Positions 52,704-61,968 of a DNA stretch of 64,000 nt are shown one piece after another; position 1 is the stretch's first letter, and every line of letters starts with the position of its first letter. The position numbers and the translations under genes were made by a program. The stretch covers positions 62,001-126,000 of the forward strand of contig CADCMR010000011.1 in NCBI GenBank assembly GCA_902802585.1, in the 5' to 3' direction. This DNA comes from an uncultured bacterium (GTDB taxonomy: Bacteria > Verrucomicrobiota > Lentisphaeria > Victivallales > UBA1829). The notes under the pieces were generated by a model that worked only from the letters and a program-made list of their open reading frames with translations, searched no databases and was not told the origin of the DNA.

Positions 52704-54557
52704 ATGTTCCCGACACTCAGGCACACCGCCGCGCTGCTCGCGCTGTCCGCCCCGTTCCTCTTCTCCGTTGCGCTTGCCGCCGATGCCCAGTTCATTCATC
52801 CGGACGCCCAAGTTCAGAAGAACTTCCCCATCCTCTCGAAATTCAATGCCGGGCGCGCGCCCTCCGAACGCATCCTGAAGCGCGGCGACCACGACATCTA
52901 TGCCATCCTTCACTTCGGTCCGAACACGTTCTACGACAAGGAATGGGGCTACGGCGACGAGGATCCGCAGCGTTTCGCCCCGACCGAGTTCGACGCCGAA
53001 CAGATCGTGAAGGCATGCAAAGACGGCGGCATCACCGGCATCATCATCGTCTGCAAGCACCACGACGGCCTGTGCCTGTGGCCGACGAAGACCACCGAGC
53101 ACAACATCACGAAGACGAAGTTCCGCGACGGCAAAGGTGATTACGTGAAGGAAATGGCCGATGCCTGCCGCAAGTACGGCCTCGACGTCGGATTCTATGT
53201 CTCGCCGTGGGACCGTAACAACGCCAAGTACGGTACGCCCGACTACCTGCCGGTCTTCCAGGAACAGCTCCGCGAGATTCTGACCAACTACGGCCCGGCT
53301 TTCGAGCTCTTCCTCGACGGCGCGAACGGCGGCGACGGCTATTACGGCGGCGCGCGCGAACGCCGCAACATCGACCATCGCACGTACTACGATTGGATTC
53401 ATACTTGGCAGATGGTACGCGAACTCCAGCCCGGCGTGGCGATCTTCAGCGATGTCGGCCCGGACGTGCGCTGGATGGGCAACGAACAGGGATTCGCTGG
53501 CGAGGAGTCGTTCGGCTCCTGGACCCCGCGCGCTCCGTGGGGACAGAACGGCGAACCCGCGCCCGGCTTCTGCGATTTCGCCGACAATCCGAACGGGAAG
53601 AAGGACGGCGTGTTCTACATGCCCGGAGACTGCGACGTGGCGTTCCGTCCGAACTGGTTCTACCATGCCTACGACGACAACAACCAGAAGAGCGTGCATC
53701 ACCTCGTCCGCATCTATCTGCGTTCGGTCGGCTGCGGCGCGTACATGAACCTCGGCATGGCGCCGGACAAACGCGGGCTGATCCATGAAAACGACGTGAA
53801 ACGCCTGAAAGAATTCAAGGCCGCCATTGATTCTCTTTATGCGAACAAGGTCTTCGGCGACGAGGTCAAGATCGAAAACAACGCCGGCACGGTCGAATTC
53901 GGCGGCACGAAGAAGCTCAACTTCCTCAAAATGGCGGAATTCCTCTCCACCACGCAGGGCGAACTCGTCTCCGGCTACGAGGTCGACGTCCGCAGGAACG
54001 GCAACTGGTCGACCGTCCTGAAAGGACAGGCGATCGGGCTCAAACGCCTGAAACCGATCCCAACGCAGGAATGCGACGCGGTCCGCATCCGCATCACAGA
54101 ATCCTCCGCCCCGGTCAAGTCACTGAAATTCTCCGGCTACCTCGCGCCCGAAGACCTCATCGGCGTCGGCTCCGCCGTGCAGGAGAACGACATCCGCTCG
54201 CTCCCGAACTACCGTAAACTCGAGGTCAATCCCGCCAGCCAGTTCACTCCGATGCACCCGCTCCGCTACCTCGAATTCCCCGTCTCGCGCGACAAGGCGA
54301 TCTCCGGATTCGTCTTCACGCCCGCCGCGGGCGCTCCGCTCGGCACACCCGACCGCTGCACCATTGAGATTCAACGTGACGGCAAGTGGGTGAAGGCCGC
54401 CGACCGCGAGTTCTCCAACGTGAAGTCCAACCCCGTGCCGCAGCTGATCCCGCTCGACAACGTGAAGACCAACCGCATCCGCATCCGTGCGGACCGCTTC
54501 CTTGACAATGCGGAAGAAATGGTCTTCGGCGAAATGGGAATCCTCCTCGCGGAATAA
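52704..54557 (+). CDS. Secreted GH29 family alpha-L-fucosidase-type enzyme
   Basis: 617 residues from the ATG at 52704, chosen because GGAG lies 9 nt upstream and the signal peptide (LLALSAPFLFSVALA) then begins correctly; GTG/ATG codons at 52680 and 52689 are less likely. The GH29 barrel has HFGPNTFYDKEWGYG, GIIIVCKHHDGLCLWPTK, DVGFYVSPWDRN, and the nucleophile Asp in FELFLDGANG. A discoidin-like C-terminal domain follows (VDVRRNGNW, RIRITESSAPV). It releases alpha-L-fucose from glycans. It has its own upstream gap (about 200 bp) and a good terminator. Confidence 0.9.
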   Translation: MFPTLRHTAALLALSAPFLFSVALAADAQFIHPDAQVQKNFPILSKFNAGRAPSERILKRGDHDIYAILHFGPNTFYDKEWGYGDEDPQRFAPTEFDAEQIVKACKDGGITGIIIVCKHHDGLCLWPTKTTEHNITKTKFRDGKGDYVKEMADACRKYGLDVGFYVSPWDRNNAKYGTPDYLPVFQEQLREILTNYGPAFELFLDGANGGDGYYGGARERRNIDHRTYYDWIHTWQMVRELQPGVAIFSDVGPDVRWMGNEQGFAGEESFGSWTPRAPWGQNGEPAPGFCDFADNPNGKKDGVFYMPGDCDVAFRPNWFYHAYDDNNQKSVHHLVRIYLRSVGCGAYMNLGMAPDKRGLIHENDVKRLKEFKAAIDSLYANKVFGDEVKIENNAGTVEFGGTKKLNFLKMAEFLSTTQGELVSGYEVDVRRNGNWSTVLKGQAIGLKRLKPIPTQECDAVRIRITESSAPVKSLKFSGYLAPEDLIGVGSAVQENDIRSLPNYRKLEVNPASQFTPMHPLRYLEFPVSRDKAISGFVFTPAAGAPLGTPDRCTIEIQRDGKWVKAADREFSNVKSNPVPQLIPLDNVKTNRIRIRADRFLDNAEEMVFGEMGILLAE

Positions 54558-54607
54558 CTGTCCGTGTGCCCGCGCCGCGGACACAGGGACATCCCCAAAA
54601 AACATTC

Positions 54608-54655
54608 GCGCCGTGTTCAGAAACCGAATCGGATTGTGAACACGACGCAATTTTT
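54608..54655 (+). terminator. Rho-independent terminator after the GH29 gene
   Basis: GCGCCGTGTTCA (54608-54619) pairs with TGAACACGACGC (54637-54648) with one mismatch, then AATTTTT. A second perfect 8-bp hairpin (TCTCCCGG/CCGGGAGA, 54658-54678) follows directly. Confidence 0.8.
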
Positions 54656-54692
54656 ATTCTCCCGGCGGATCCGGGAGACGATATAATTCAGG

Positions 54693-55325
54693 TCAGTTAC
54701 CGGACTCGAACGCCTCGTGATAGGTCATGTTGCAGAGGCCTTCCGGGCGGACGGACGACACGCGGGTGAAGTTCCTGCCATCCGGCATCACGCGCACCTG
54801 GAACGTGGCGGGCGCGAGCGTGGTCTCGTAGAGTTTCACCTTCAGCGTCACAGGCAGGAGCTCCTTTTTCGCCGCGGCGATTTCGTCCTGCTTCACGGGG
54901 AAGAGCAGACGGTAGTACCGAAGCGGGGACGACTTCTTGATGACCCATTTTTCGGGATCGACGGAATAGCCGTCGGCGCCTTCGGCGACCGCGAAGCACG
55001 GATATGTGCCGTTTTTGCCGACGATCTCGTAGTCGAACCGGCTGATGCTGCGTCCGTTGTCCAGCTTCACGATCAGCTCGATCCAAGCCGGATTCTCAAT
55101 CGCGGGCTTGTCGAACTCGGATTCGACGTCGAAAGACGGTTTCTGTTTGCCGATTTCGGCGGAAAGGATCGTGCCCGAGCGGAACGGCACGGCGGTGATC
55201 TTTCCTGAGGTGGTGGTCGACACGGGCGCGGCCGACGCTTCCGCGCCGGACGTCTGCGCGTGGACAAAGAGCGGCGCGGATGCCGCCAGCGCGGCGGCGA
55301 TCAAAATGGAACGGAAACGAAGCAT
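54693..55325 (-). CDS. Exported protein of unknown function
   Basis: 210 residues from the ATG at 55325 (AGGAG 10 nt upstream; the in-frame ATG 17 codons earlier lacks one). Sec signal peptide (ILIAAALAASAPLFVHA). The mature part looks like a beta-sandwich with AWIELIVKLDNGRSISRFDY, YPCFAVAEGADGYSVDPEKW and SSPLRYYRLLFP; this resembles carbohydrate-binding or discoidin-type modules, without a clear family match. Convergent with GH29, divergent from pyrR. Confidence 0.7.
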   Translation of the reverse strand: MLRFRSILIAAALAASAPLFVHAQTSGAEASAAPVSTTTSGKITAVPFRSGTILSAEIGKQKPSFDVESEFDKPAIENPAWIELIVKLDNGRSISRFDYEIVGKNGTYPCFAVAEGADGYSVDPEKWVIKKSSPLRYYRLLFPVKQDEIAAAKKELLPVTLKVKLYETTLAPATFQVRVMPDGRNFTRVSSVRPEGLCNMTYHEAFESGN

Positions 55326-55620
55326 GTCTTCAAAACTCCTGTTTCGGTGTCGTGGAATAAAGGTCTGCCGGTTCATCCGCGTGCATCGCGGACAATCCGC
55401 TTTCTTATTATTATATCCCCGCTTCGATGCAAAATCAAGTTTCCGTCTCGTTTTTTTTATGGAAAAAATACAATCTCAACTGGAATATTCCGCAAAACGG
55501 CGCTATTGTAAAAAGGCCGTTTCCCGCGCGCGCAAAACACACGCGCATGGACACGCATATCCCGTGCGCCCCCCCGATCCGGGGTTGCGGCCATTACCAT
55601 CCGGACAGGAAAATACACGC

Positions 55621-56178
55621 ATGAACGACTACGAATCTGAACACGAAACCATGTTTGAAGGCGACTGCATCACGGATGCCATCGAGAAAATCTCGGCGGC
55701 AATCTGCGAGCATATCGCGGACGATCCGCCGGAAGCCGTCGCGCTGATCGGCATCCAGGCGGGCGGCGTCCCCCTCGCCAAACGCATCGCGCGCAGCATC
55801 CGCGAGCGCTCCGGACGAGAAATCGGCGTCGGCACGCTCGACATCTCCATGTACCGCGACGACATCGGCAAACGGAAGACGCTCCCCATGATCCGCGAGA
55901 CCGATATCCCGTTCGACATCAACGACAAGATCATCATCCTCGCCGACGACGTCCTGCAGAGCGGACGGAGCGTCCGCGCCGCGCTCGACGCCCTCACCGA
56001 CTTCGGGCGCCCCGGACAGATCCGCCTCGCCGCGCTCATCGACCGCGGCGGCCGCGAGTTCCCCATCCACGCCGACTATGTCGGGATGAAGGTCTCGGTC
56101 GGCCCCGAATGGCGCGTCTGCATGGACTGGTCGGAATGCAGCGGTACCGACTGTGTTTTCAAGGTCAAAAAACAATAA
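55621..56178 (+). CDS. pyrR: PyrR: pyr operon attenuation regulator / uracil phosphoribosyltransferase
   Basis: 185 residues from the ATG at 55621. PRPP-binding loop IIILADDVLQSGRSVRAALD, the family blocks LIGIQAGGVPLAKRIA, GTLDISMYRDDIG and the C-terminal RGGREFPIHADYVG. PyrR binds pyr mRNA in response to UMP and, in many bacteria, also makes UMP from uracil. It is the first gene of pyrR-pyrB-pyrC-tsaE. I looked for the PyrR-binding hairpin in the 295 bases upstream and did not find a convincing one. The frame continues upstream without a credible start. Confidence 0.93.
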   Translation: MNDYESEHETMFEGDCITDAIEKISAAICEHIADDPPEAVALIGIQAGGVPLAKRIARSIRERSGREIGVGTLDISMYRDDIGKRKTLPMIRETDIPFDINDKIIILADDVLQSGRSVRAALDALTDFGRPGQIRLAALIDRGGREFPIHADYVGMKVSVGPEWRVCMDWSECSGTDCVFKVKKQ

Positions 56179-56190
56179 GGACCCATCGAT

Positions 56191-57120
56191 ATGGATTTTC
56201 AATGGACGAAAAAGGATCTGCTGTCCCTCTACGACCTCTCGCGGGACGAGATACTGCACATCCTGAACACTGCAGAAGAGTTCAAAAAAGTCTCCCAGCG
56301 GAACGTCAAGAAAGTGCCTGCGCTCCGCGGCCGCACCGTGGTGAACCTCTTCGTCGAGCCGAGCACGCGCACCCGCGTTTCCTTTGAGCTCGCCGAACAG
56401 CGTCTCAGCGCCGACATCATCAACATGAACGCCGACGTGAGCAGTTTCCGCAAGGGCGAAACCCTGCTTGACACGCTCAAGAACATCCAGGCGCTCCAGG
56501 CGGACATCGTGGTCATCCGCCACCAGGCGACAGGCGCCCCGAACTTCCTCGCCCGCGAGCTGAACATGGGCGTGGTGAACGCGGGCGACGGCGCGCACAG
56601 CCACCCGACGCAGGCGCTGCTCGACATCTTCACCATGCGCGAGAAGAAGGGTCGCATCGAAGGGCTGAACGTGGTCATCGTCGGCGACATCCTCCACAGC
56701 CGCGTCGCGCGCAGCAACGCCTGGGGTCTCATCAAGCTCGGCGCGAACGTCACGTTCGCCGGTCCCGCCACGCTCGTCCCGCGCGAATTTGAGCAGATCG
56801 GCGTCCGCGTCTGCCACAACCTCAAGGACGCCCTCGCCGAAGCCGACGTCATCAACCTGCTCCGCATCCAGCTCGAACGCCAGCAGCGCGGCTATTTCCC
56901 CAGCCTCGGCGAATACTCCCGCTTCTTCGGCATCCACCCGGAAACCCTCCGTTACATCAAGAAGGACGCGCTCATCATGCACCCCGGCCCCATCAACCGC
57001 GGCGTCGAGATCGACTCCGCCGTCGCCGACGGTCCGCAGTCCGTCATCCTTGAACAAGTCACAAACGGTCTTGCCGTGCGCATGGCCGTGCTCTTCCTCG
57101 TCGCGGGGTGCCTCAAATGA
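56191..57120 (+). CDS. pyrB: Aspartate carbamoyltransferase catalytic chain
   Basis: 309 residues. Carbamoyl-phosphate motif EPSTRTRVSFELAEQRL, HQATGAPNFLAREL, NAGDGAHSHPTQALLDIFT (aspartate site), VVIVGDILHSRVARSN, and the C-terminal MHPGPINRGVEI. It makes N-carbamoyl-aspartate, the committed step of pyrimidine synthesis. No pyrI is adjacent, as usual in PyrR-regulated operons. It overlaps pyrC by 4 nt. Confidence 0.97.
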   Translation: MDFQWTKKDLLSLYDLSRDEILHILNTAEEFKKVSQRNVKKVPALRGRTVVNLFVEPSTRTRVSFELAEQRLSADIINMNADVSSFRKGETLLDTLKNIQALQADIVVIRHQATGAPNFLARELNMGVVNAGDGAHSHPTQALLDIFTMREKKGRIEGLNVVIVGDILHSRVARSNAWGLIKLGANVTFAGPATLVPREFEQIGVRVCHNLKDALAEADVINLLRIQLERQQRGYFPSLGEYSRFFGIHPETLRYIKKDALIMHPGPINRGVEIDSAVADGPQSVILEQVTNGLAVRMAVLFLVAGCLK

Positions 57121-58442
57121 ACAAGAAAAATTCCTGGATTCTCAAAAACGGGCGCATCATCGACCCGGCAAACCACATCGATCGCACCGGCGACCTCTGG
57201 ATCAGGGACGGACGCATCGTCGAACCCGGCTCCTTCGACCCCTCGCTCGATGAAACCGAAACGGTCAATCTGAAGGGCCTTGTGGTCGCGCCCGGCCTGA
57301 TCGACATGCACGTCCATCTGCGCCAGCCCGGCAACACCGATGCGGAGACCATCCGCACCGGAACCATGGCGGCCGCCGCCGGCGGGTTCACCTCGATCGT
57401 CGCCATGCCGAACACCTCGCCGTGCGCCGACAACGCCGCAACCATCCAGTACATCAAGGAATTCGCCGCCCGCGAAGGCGTGGTGAAGGTCCTGCCGTCC
57501 GGCTCGCTCAGCGTCGGGCGCAAGGGCGAGGAAATGTCGCCCGTCGGCAGCCTCAAGGCCGCCGGGGTCGTCGCGCTCACGGACGACGGCACCTGCATCC
57601 AGAGCAACGAACTGATGCGGCACGTGGTCGAGTACGCCGGGAACTTCGGGCTCCCCGTCCTCGAACATTGCGAGGACAGGTTCCTCGCCGGTGACGGCGT
57701 GATGCACGAGGGCTACTGGTCCGTCCTGCTCGGCATGAAGGCGATCCCCGCCGCCGCCGAGGAAGTCATCGTGGCGCGCGACATCATCCTCTCCCGCCTC
57801 GCGAACTGGAAAATCCACATCCAGCACGTCAGCTCGCGCAACTCCGTCCGCATGATCCGGTCCGCGCAGGTCGACGGCGTCCGCATCTCCGCCGAGGCGA
57901 CGCCGCACCACATCGCGCTCACCGACGTCGAGATTAAGAAGTTCGACACGAACTACAAGATGAACCCGCCGCTCTGCGCCGAAGAGGACCGCATGGCGCT
58001 CATCGAAGGGCTCCAGGACGGCACGATCGCCGTCATCGCCACCGACCACGCACCCCACACGCAGACCGCCAAGCTCGTCGAATTCGACAACGCGCCGTTC
58101 GGCATCATCGGGCTCGAAACCGCGGTCCCCGTGGCGCTGACCGAGCTGTACCACAAGAACTACCTTTCCCTCTCGCAGGTCATATCCAAGTTCACGGTCG
58201 GCCCCGCCACCATCCTCGGCATCAACGCAGGGACGCTCTCCATCGGCGCGCCTGCGGACGTCACGGTCATCGACCCGGACTGCGACTACATCGTCGATGC
58301 AAACGACTTCTTCTCGAAGTCCCGCAACACGCCGTTCAACGGCTACACGGCGAAAGGCCGCACCATGGCGACGTTCGTCGACGGCGAATGCGTCTTCTCC
58401 CTCCTGAGGGATTCCGAATCCGACGACGAGGACGCCCGATGA
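57117..58442 (+). CDS. pyrC: Dihydroorotase
   Basis: 441 residues from the ATG at 57117, overlapping the pyrB stop (ATGA). Metal-binding DMHVHLRQPG, LEHCED, the HIQHVSS histidine region, TDHAPHTQTAK with catalytic Asp, and FGIIGLETAVP. Type I (PyrC of the Bacillus/multifunctional class). It cyclises carbamoyl-aspartate to dihydroorotate. The reading is uninterrupted; overlaps tsaE by 4 nt. Confidence 0.96.
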   Translation: MNKKNSWILKNGRIIDPANHIDRTGDLWIRDGRIVEPGSFDPSLDETETVNLKGLVVAPGLIDMHVHLRQPGNTDAETIRTGTMAAAAGGFTSIVAMPNTSPCADNAATIQYIKEFAAREGVVKVLPSGSLSVGRKGEEMSPVGSLKAAGVVALTDDGTCIQSNELMRHVVEYAGNFGLPVLEHCEDRFLAGDGVMHEGYWSVLLGMKAIPAAAEEVIVARDIILSRLANWKIHIQHVSSRNSVRMIRSAQVDGVRISAEATPHHIALTDVEIKKFDTNYKMNPPLCAEEDRMALIEGLQDGTIAVIATDHAPHTQTAKLVEFDNAPFGIIGLETAVPVALTELYHKNYLSLSQVISKFTVGPATILGINAGTLSIGAPADVTVIDPDCDYIVDANDFFSKSRNTPFNGYTAKGRTMATFVDGECVFSLLRDSESDDEDAR

Positions 58443-58906
58443 ACTTCGATATGCAAGGTTTCGCCGCGATCCTGGCACAGCGCCTCCCCGTCCGCTCGGA
58501 TTCCCCCGAGGGCACAGAGGCCGCCGCCGCCGCGATCGCGCGCCAGCTCCCGCCGGGCACGGTCATTGCCCTGCACGGCACGCTCGGCGCGGGCAAGACG
58601 GTCTTCGCGCGCGGGTTCGCCCGGGCGCTCGGCATCGTCGAGCCGGTGAGCAGCCCCACCTTCACGCTCGTGCAGGAATACCCCTTCCCCGGCGGCGTGC
58701 TGTACCACCTCGACCTCTACCGCATCGACAACTCGACCAACGCGCTGGCGTTCGGCGTGGACGAATACCTCTACGATCCGCGCGCCTACACGCTCGTCGA
58801 GTGGCCGGAGCGCATCATGGACATCCTGCCGCCGCATACGCTCCATCTGCTCCTCCGTCCGCTCCAGGGACAGAACCAGCGGGAACTTTCCCTCGCCGGG
58901 TTCTGA
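58439..58906 (+). CDS. tsaE: tRNA threonylcarbamoyladenosine biosynthesis ATPase TsaE
   Basis: 155 residues from the ATG at 58439 (ATGA overlap with pyrC); the longer upstream frame is a pyrC shadow. Walker A HGTLGAGKTVFARG, then SSPTFTLVQEYP, YHLDLYRI and VEWPERI, all TsaE signatures. It works with TsaB/TsaD in t6A modification of tRNA. Translational coupling to pyrimidine genes is unusual. Confidence 0.95.
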   Translation: MNFDMQGFAAILAQRLPVRSDSPEGTEAAAAAIARQLPPGTVIALHGTLGAGKTVFARGFARALGIVEPVSSPTFTLVQEYPFPGGVLYHLDLYRIDNSTNALAFGVDEYLYDPRAYTLVEWPERIMDILPPHTLHLLLRPLQGQNQRELSLAGF

Positions 58907-58979
58907 CCCCCCCTTCCCTTTCCGTATTTTACATGCCGTTTTACAGGTTTATTGATCCATTCAAAAGGAGATTTCAGAA

Positions 58980-60275
58980 ATGAAAAGCATCGTCATTGAA
59001 GGTCCGACTCGCGTTTCCGGCGTCATCACCCCCGGCGGCAACAAGAACGCCGCGCTCCCCATCATCGCCGCATCCATCCTCACCCGCGACGAGGTCGTCA
59101 TCCACAACATGCCGAAAATCCTCGATGTCGAGGTCATGCTCGACCTCGCGCGCGATCTCGGTGCGACCATCACGCGCGAAGGCTCCACGGTCGTCATCTG
59201 CGCCCGCGACATCGACTCCGCCTCCCTGCCCCCGAAAAAATGCGCCGCGCTCCGTGCATCCTTTATCTTCGGCGGCGCAGTGGCGGCTCGCTGCGGCGAA
59301 TCCTTCATCGGCCTGCCCGGCGGCGACTTCATCGGACGCCGCCGCCTGGATTCGCATTTCTACGGTCTGGAGAAACTCGGCATCGGCAAGACGTTCGACC
59401 CGGACACCGCCGTGGTGCATTTCCAGCTCAAAAAAGACGGGCTGTCCGGTGCGGACATCTTCCTGGACGAAGCCAGCGTGACAGCCACCGAGCACATCCT
59501 GATCGCCGCCGTCCTCGCGAAGGGAAAAACCGTCATCCGCAACGCCGCCGCGGAGCCCCATGTGCAGCAACTCGCCGAGTTCCTGAACCTCATGGGCGCA
59601 AAGATCACCGGACTGGACTCCAACACGCTCTTCATCGAAGGCGTCTCCGAGCTTCACGGTGCCGAATTCACCCTCGACTCCGACCACATCGAAGCCGCCA
59701 GCTTCCTCGCGATGGCGGCTGCCACCGGCGGCAGTCTTGAGATCACCGGCAAGCTCCCGCCCTCGCACTACTGGATGGCGAAGCGCGTCTATGAGAAATT
59801 CAACATCAAGTTCCGGTTCTACCGCGACCACATCATCCTGAAGCCGGACCAGAACCTCCGCGTGCAGAACGACTTCGGCAGCGCCATCCCGACCATCTCC
59901 GACGGCCCCTGGCCGCAGTTTCCCAGCGACATGATGAGCTGCATGATCGTCGCCGCCACGCAGGCGCGCGGCACCTGCCTTTTCTTCGAGAAGATGTTCG
60001 AAAGCCGCATCTACTTCGTCGACCGCCTGATCTCCATGGGCGCGAACGCCATCGTCTGCGATCCGCACCGCGTGGTGATCTCCGGTCCATCCACGCTCCA
60101 CGGCGGCGAAATGTCCAGCCCGGACATCCGCGCCGGCATGGCGATGATCGTCGCGGCGACCATCGCGCACGGTCGCTCCGTAATCCACAACGCGGACATG
60201 ATCTTCCGCGGATACGAAAACCTCCTCGACAAACTCCACGCGCTCTCCGTGAACGCAAAACTTGAGGAAACCTGA
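58980..60275 (+). CDS. murA: UDP-N-acetylglucosamine 1-carboxyvinyltransferase with Asp in place of active-site Cys
   Basis: 431 residues. It transfers enolpyruvate from PEP to UDP-GlcNAc, the first committed peptidoglycan step. GGNKNAALP near the start contributes the conserved Lys/Asn; RASFIFGGAVAARCGE and LDSHFYGLEKLGI match the family. The loop that holds Cys115 in E. coli (PGGCAIG) reads GLPGGDFIG, with Asp116 (GAC, 59325-59327). Asp at this site is known in chlamydial and mycobacterial MurA and makes the enzyme insensitive to fosfomycin. AGGAG precedes the ATG. A MurZ-like paralogue cannot be excluded. Confidence 0.92.
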   Translation: MKSIVIEGPTRVSGVITPGGNKNAALPIIAASILTRDEVVIHNMPKILDVEVMLDLARDLGATITREGSTVVICARDIDSASLPPKKCAALRASFIFGGAVAARCGESFIGLPGGDFIGRRRLDSHFYGLEKLGIGKTFDPDTAVVHFQLKKDGLSGADIFLDEASVTATEHILIAAVLAKGKTVIRNAAAEPHVQQLAEFLNLMGAKITGLDSNTLFIEGVSELHGAEFTLDSDHIEAASFLAMAAATGGSLEITGKLPPSHYWMAKRVYEKFNIKFRFYRDHIILKPDQNLRVQNDFGSAIPTISDGPWPQFPSDMMSCMIVAATQARGTCLFFEKMFESRIYFVDRLISMGANAIVCDPHRVVISGPSTLHGGEMSSPDIRAGMAMIVAATIAHGRSVIHNADMIFRGYENLLDKLHALSVNAKLEET

Positions 60276-60279
60276 CCCC

Positions 60280-61851
60280 ATGGCATTCTCCAAACCGCAC
60301 CGTTCCGCCCGCCAGCCTCAATCCGGGCTCGGAAACGGCGCTTACAGACACTCGAAAATCTTCTCCGCCCCGGACGGAAAAGCCCCGGCTCCCGCCCCCC
60401 GGAAAACGCCCTCCGCGGCAAACACGAAAGAACAGTCCGACAGTGCCGCGGAGTTCCTCTTCCAGCACGCCGTCGCGCTTGCAGTCTCCAACGCGCAGCT
60501 CGAAGACAAGCTCGACGCCGATCATCCGCACGAAATCCTGGTCCCGCTCGACTATGCCGACGAATGCCGCGTCAAAACCGACGCCGTACGCTCGTTCTGG
60601 CAGGTCCACGGGCTTCCCGCGCACCTGATCCCCGCCATCGTCCCGTCGCCCCTCCCGCGCGGCTATCGCGCCACCTCAAAACGCCGCGTCTATGTGTCGC
60701 GGGGAGGCCAGCTCCGGTTCTGCATGGGCTATGGCGCGGAACGCGAAGAGACGCTCAGCTCCGCGCTGGAACCGGATTCGCACAACGAGGTTTACGCATG
60801 GCTGCGGAAGATGCTCGTGTCGCCCGTCTACCGTGCCGTCGGGCGCAGCCTGAACTTCATCGTCGTGCGCGGCGGTTCGGAACGCCTCACGCTGATCCTG
60901 AATTTCTTCCATCTGGACGCCGAGGTCATGCACAAGACGAAACTGCTCGCCGACCACGTCCGCGCCGAGCTCCCGCGGGTCGCCGCCATGTTCACGTTCC
61001 TGGACGAAACGCGCTCCGAATTCTACCTCGAATCACGTGCCGCCGGTGCGCATCCGTTCAAGAAGCTCTTCGGTTCCGAGTATCTCGACCTTACCGCCGC
61101 CGGTTGCAAGTTCCTGTACCCGCCGTCCGCGTTCTCGCAGGTCAACGAATCCATCTTGGACTCGTTCCTGCGCGAGGCGAAAAAGCTCCTGAAGCCCGGA
61201 CCGGAATCCACCCTGATCGACCTCTTCTCCGGCTATGGTCTCTTCTCCGTCGCGCTTGGCGACGCCCCGGAACGCGTCGTCGGCATGGACTTTAACGGAC
61301 CGGCGATTCACGCCGCCTCCGGCAACGCCCAGCACAACCGCCCCGGAGCCGACATCGAATTCATCGCCGCTGCCGTCACGCCCTCCGCAATCGAAAACAA
61401 GCTCCCGCCCTGCCCCGCCGATCTCTATGGCGAGGACGAGGAACAGCCCGAGGGCGAACTCTTCATTCTCGACCCGCCCAGGAGCGGCGTCCGCCCGAAC
61501 GTGATCGCCGCCATCGCGAAGCGTTCCCCGGCGCGCATCCTGAATGTCTTCTGTTCCGCCGACGAGGTCCCGCGCACGCTCAAGGCGTGGAAACACAACG
61601 GATATTCCCCCTCGGCTGTCCGCGTCTTCGACATGTTCCCCGGCTCGCCCAACGTCGAAACGATGGTCCTGCTGGAAAAGACGAAGAAGAAACCGGCATC
61701 CATCGCGCCCCACGGAAAGAGGAATGCCTCTTCCCGGAAGTCGCGCAACGCGGAAAAGAACGCATCATCCGCGCCGAAATCCAACCGCGCCGCGAAGAAA
61801 GCCGCCCGCAATCACGGAGCAAAACGAAAAACCGTACGGAACCGCCCATAA
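60280..61851 (+). CDS. TrmA/RumA-type RNA (uracil-5-)-methyltransferase
   Basis: 523 residues from the ATG at 60280, 4 nt after murA. SAM-binding DLFSGYGLFSVALG, preceded by PPSAFSQVNE, and followed by LDPPRSGVRPN and the nucleophile region LNVFCSADEVPRTLKAW, ending DMFPGSPNVETMVLLEK. This order is diagnostic of the uracil-5-methyltransferase family. There is no N-terminal TRAM and no visible four-Cys Fe-S motif, so RlmC/D versus TrmA cannot be decided. The last about 55 residues are a Lys/Arg/Ser-rich tail, probably RNA-binding. Confidence 0.87.
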   Translation: MAFSKPHRSARQPQSGLGNGAYRHSKIFSAPDGKAPAPAPRKTPSAANTKEQSDSAAEFLFQHAVALAVSNAQLEDKLDADHPHEILVPLDYADECRVKTDAVRSFWQVHGLPAHLIPAIVPSPLPRGYRATSKRRVYVSRGGQLRFCMGYGAEREETLSSALEPDSHNEVYAWLRKMLVSPVYRAVGRSLNFIVVRGGSERLTLILNFFHLDAEVMHKTKLLADHVRAELPRVAAMFTFLDETRSEFYLESRAAGAHPFKKLFGSEYLDLTAAGCKFLYPPSAFSQVNESILDSFLREAKKLLKPGPESTLIDLFSGYGLFSVALGDAPERVVGMDFNGPAIHAASGNAQHNRPGADIEFIAAAVTPSAIENKLPPCPADLYGEDEEQPEGELFILDPPRSGVRPNVIAAIAKRSPARILNVFCSADEVPRTLKAWKHNGYSPSAVRVFDMFPGSPNVETMVLLEKTKKKPASIAPHGKRNASSRKSRNAEKNASSAPKSNRAAKKAARNHGAKRKTVRNRP

Positions 61852-61889
61852 TAGAAAACGGATAATTCGTCTTTTTTACATTTTTTCAC

Positions 61890-61919
61890 TTGATTTTCCG
61901 GTTTCCTATGGCATATTAT
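61890..61919 (+). promoter_or_regulatory. Promoter for the Rrf2-family regulator
   Basis: TTGATT (61890-61895), 18-nt spacer, TATTAT (61914-61919), about 50 nt upstream of the start. Confidence 0.55.
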
Positions 61920-61968
61920 AGGCAGAGCATGTGATTTTCACGGAAATCTTATCGGAGTTTTACATTTT

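Noticed and set aside
55045..55620. 192-codon N-terminal extension of pyrR
   Set aside because: It is antisense to the exported protein gene and normal PyrR length is reached from the ATG at 55621.
55390..55620. PyrR-binding attenuator upstream of pyrR
   Set aside because: Expected from the family, but I found neither the conserved PyrR-binding loop nor a terminator with T tract; only GC-rich stretches.
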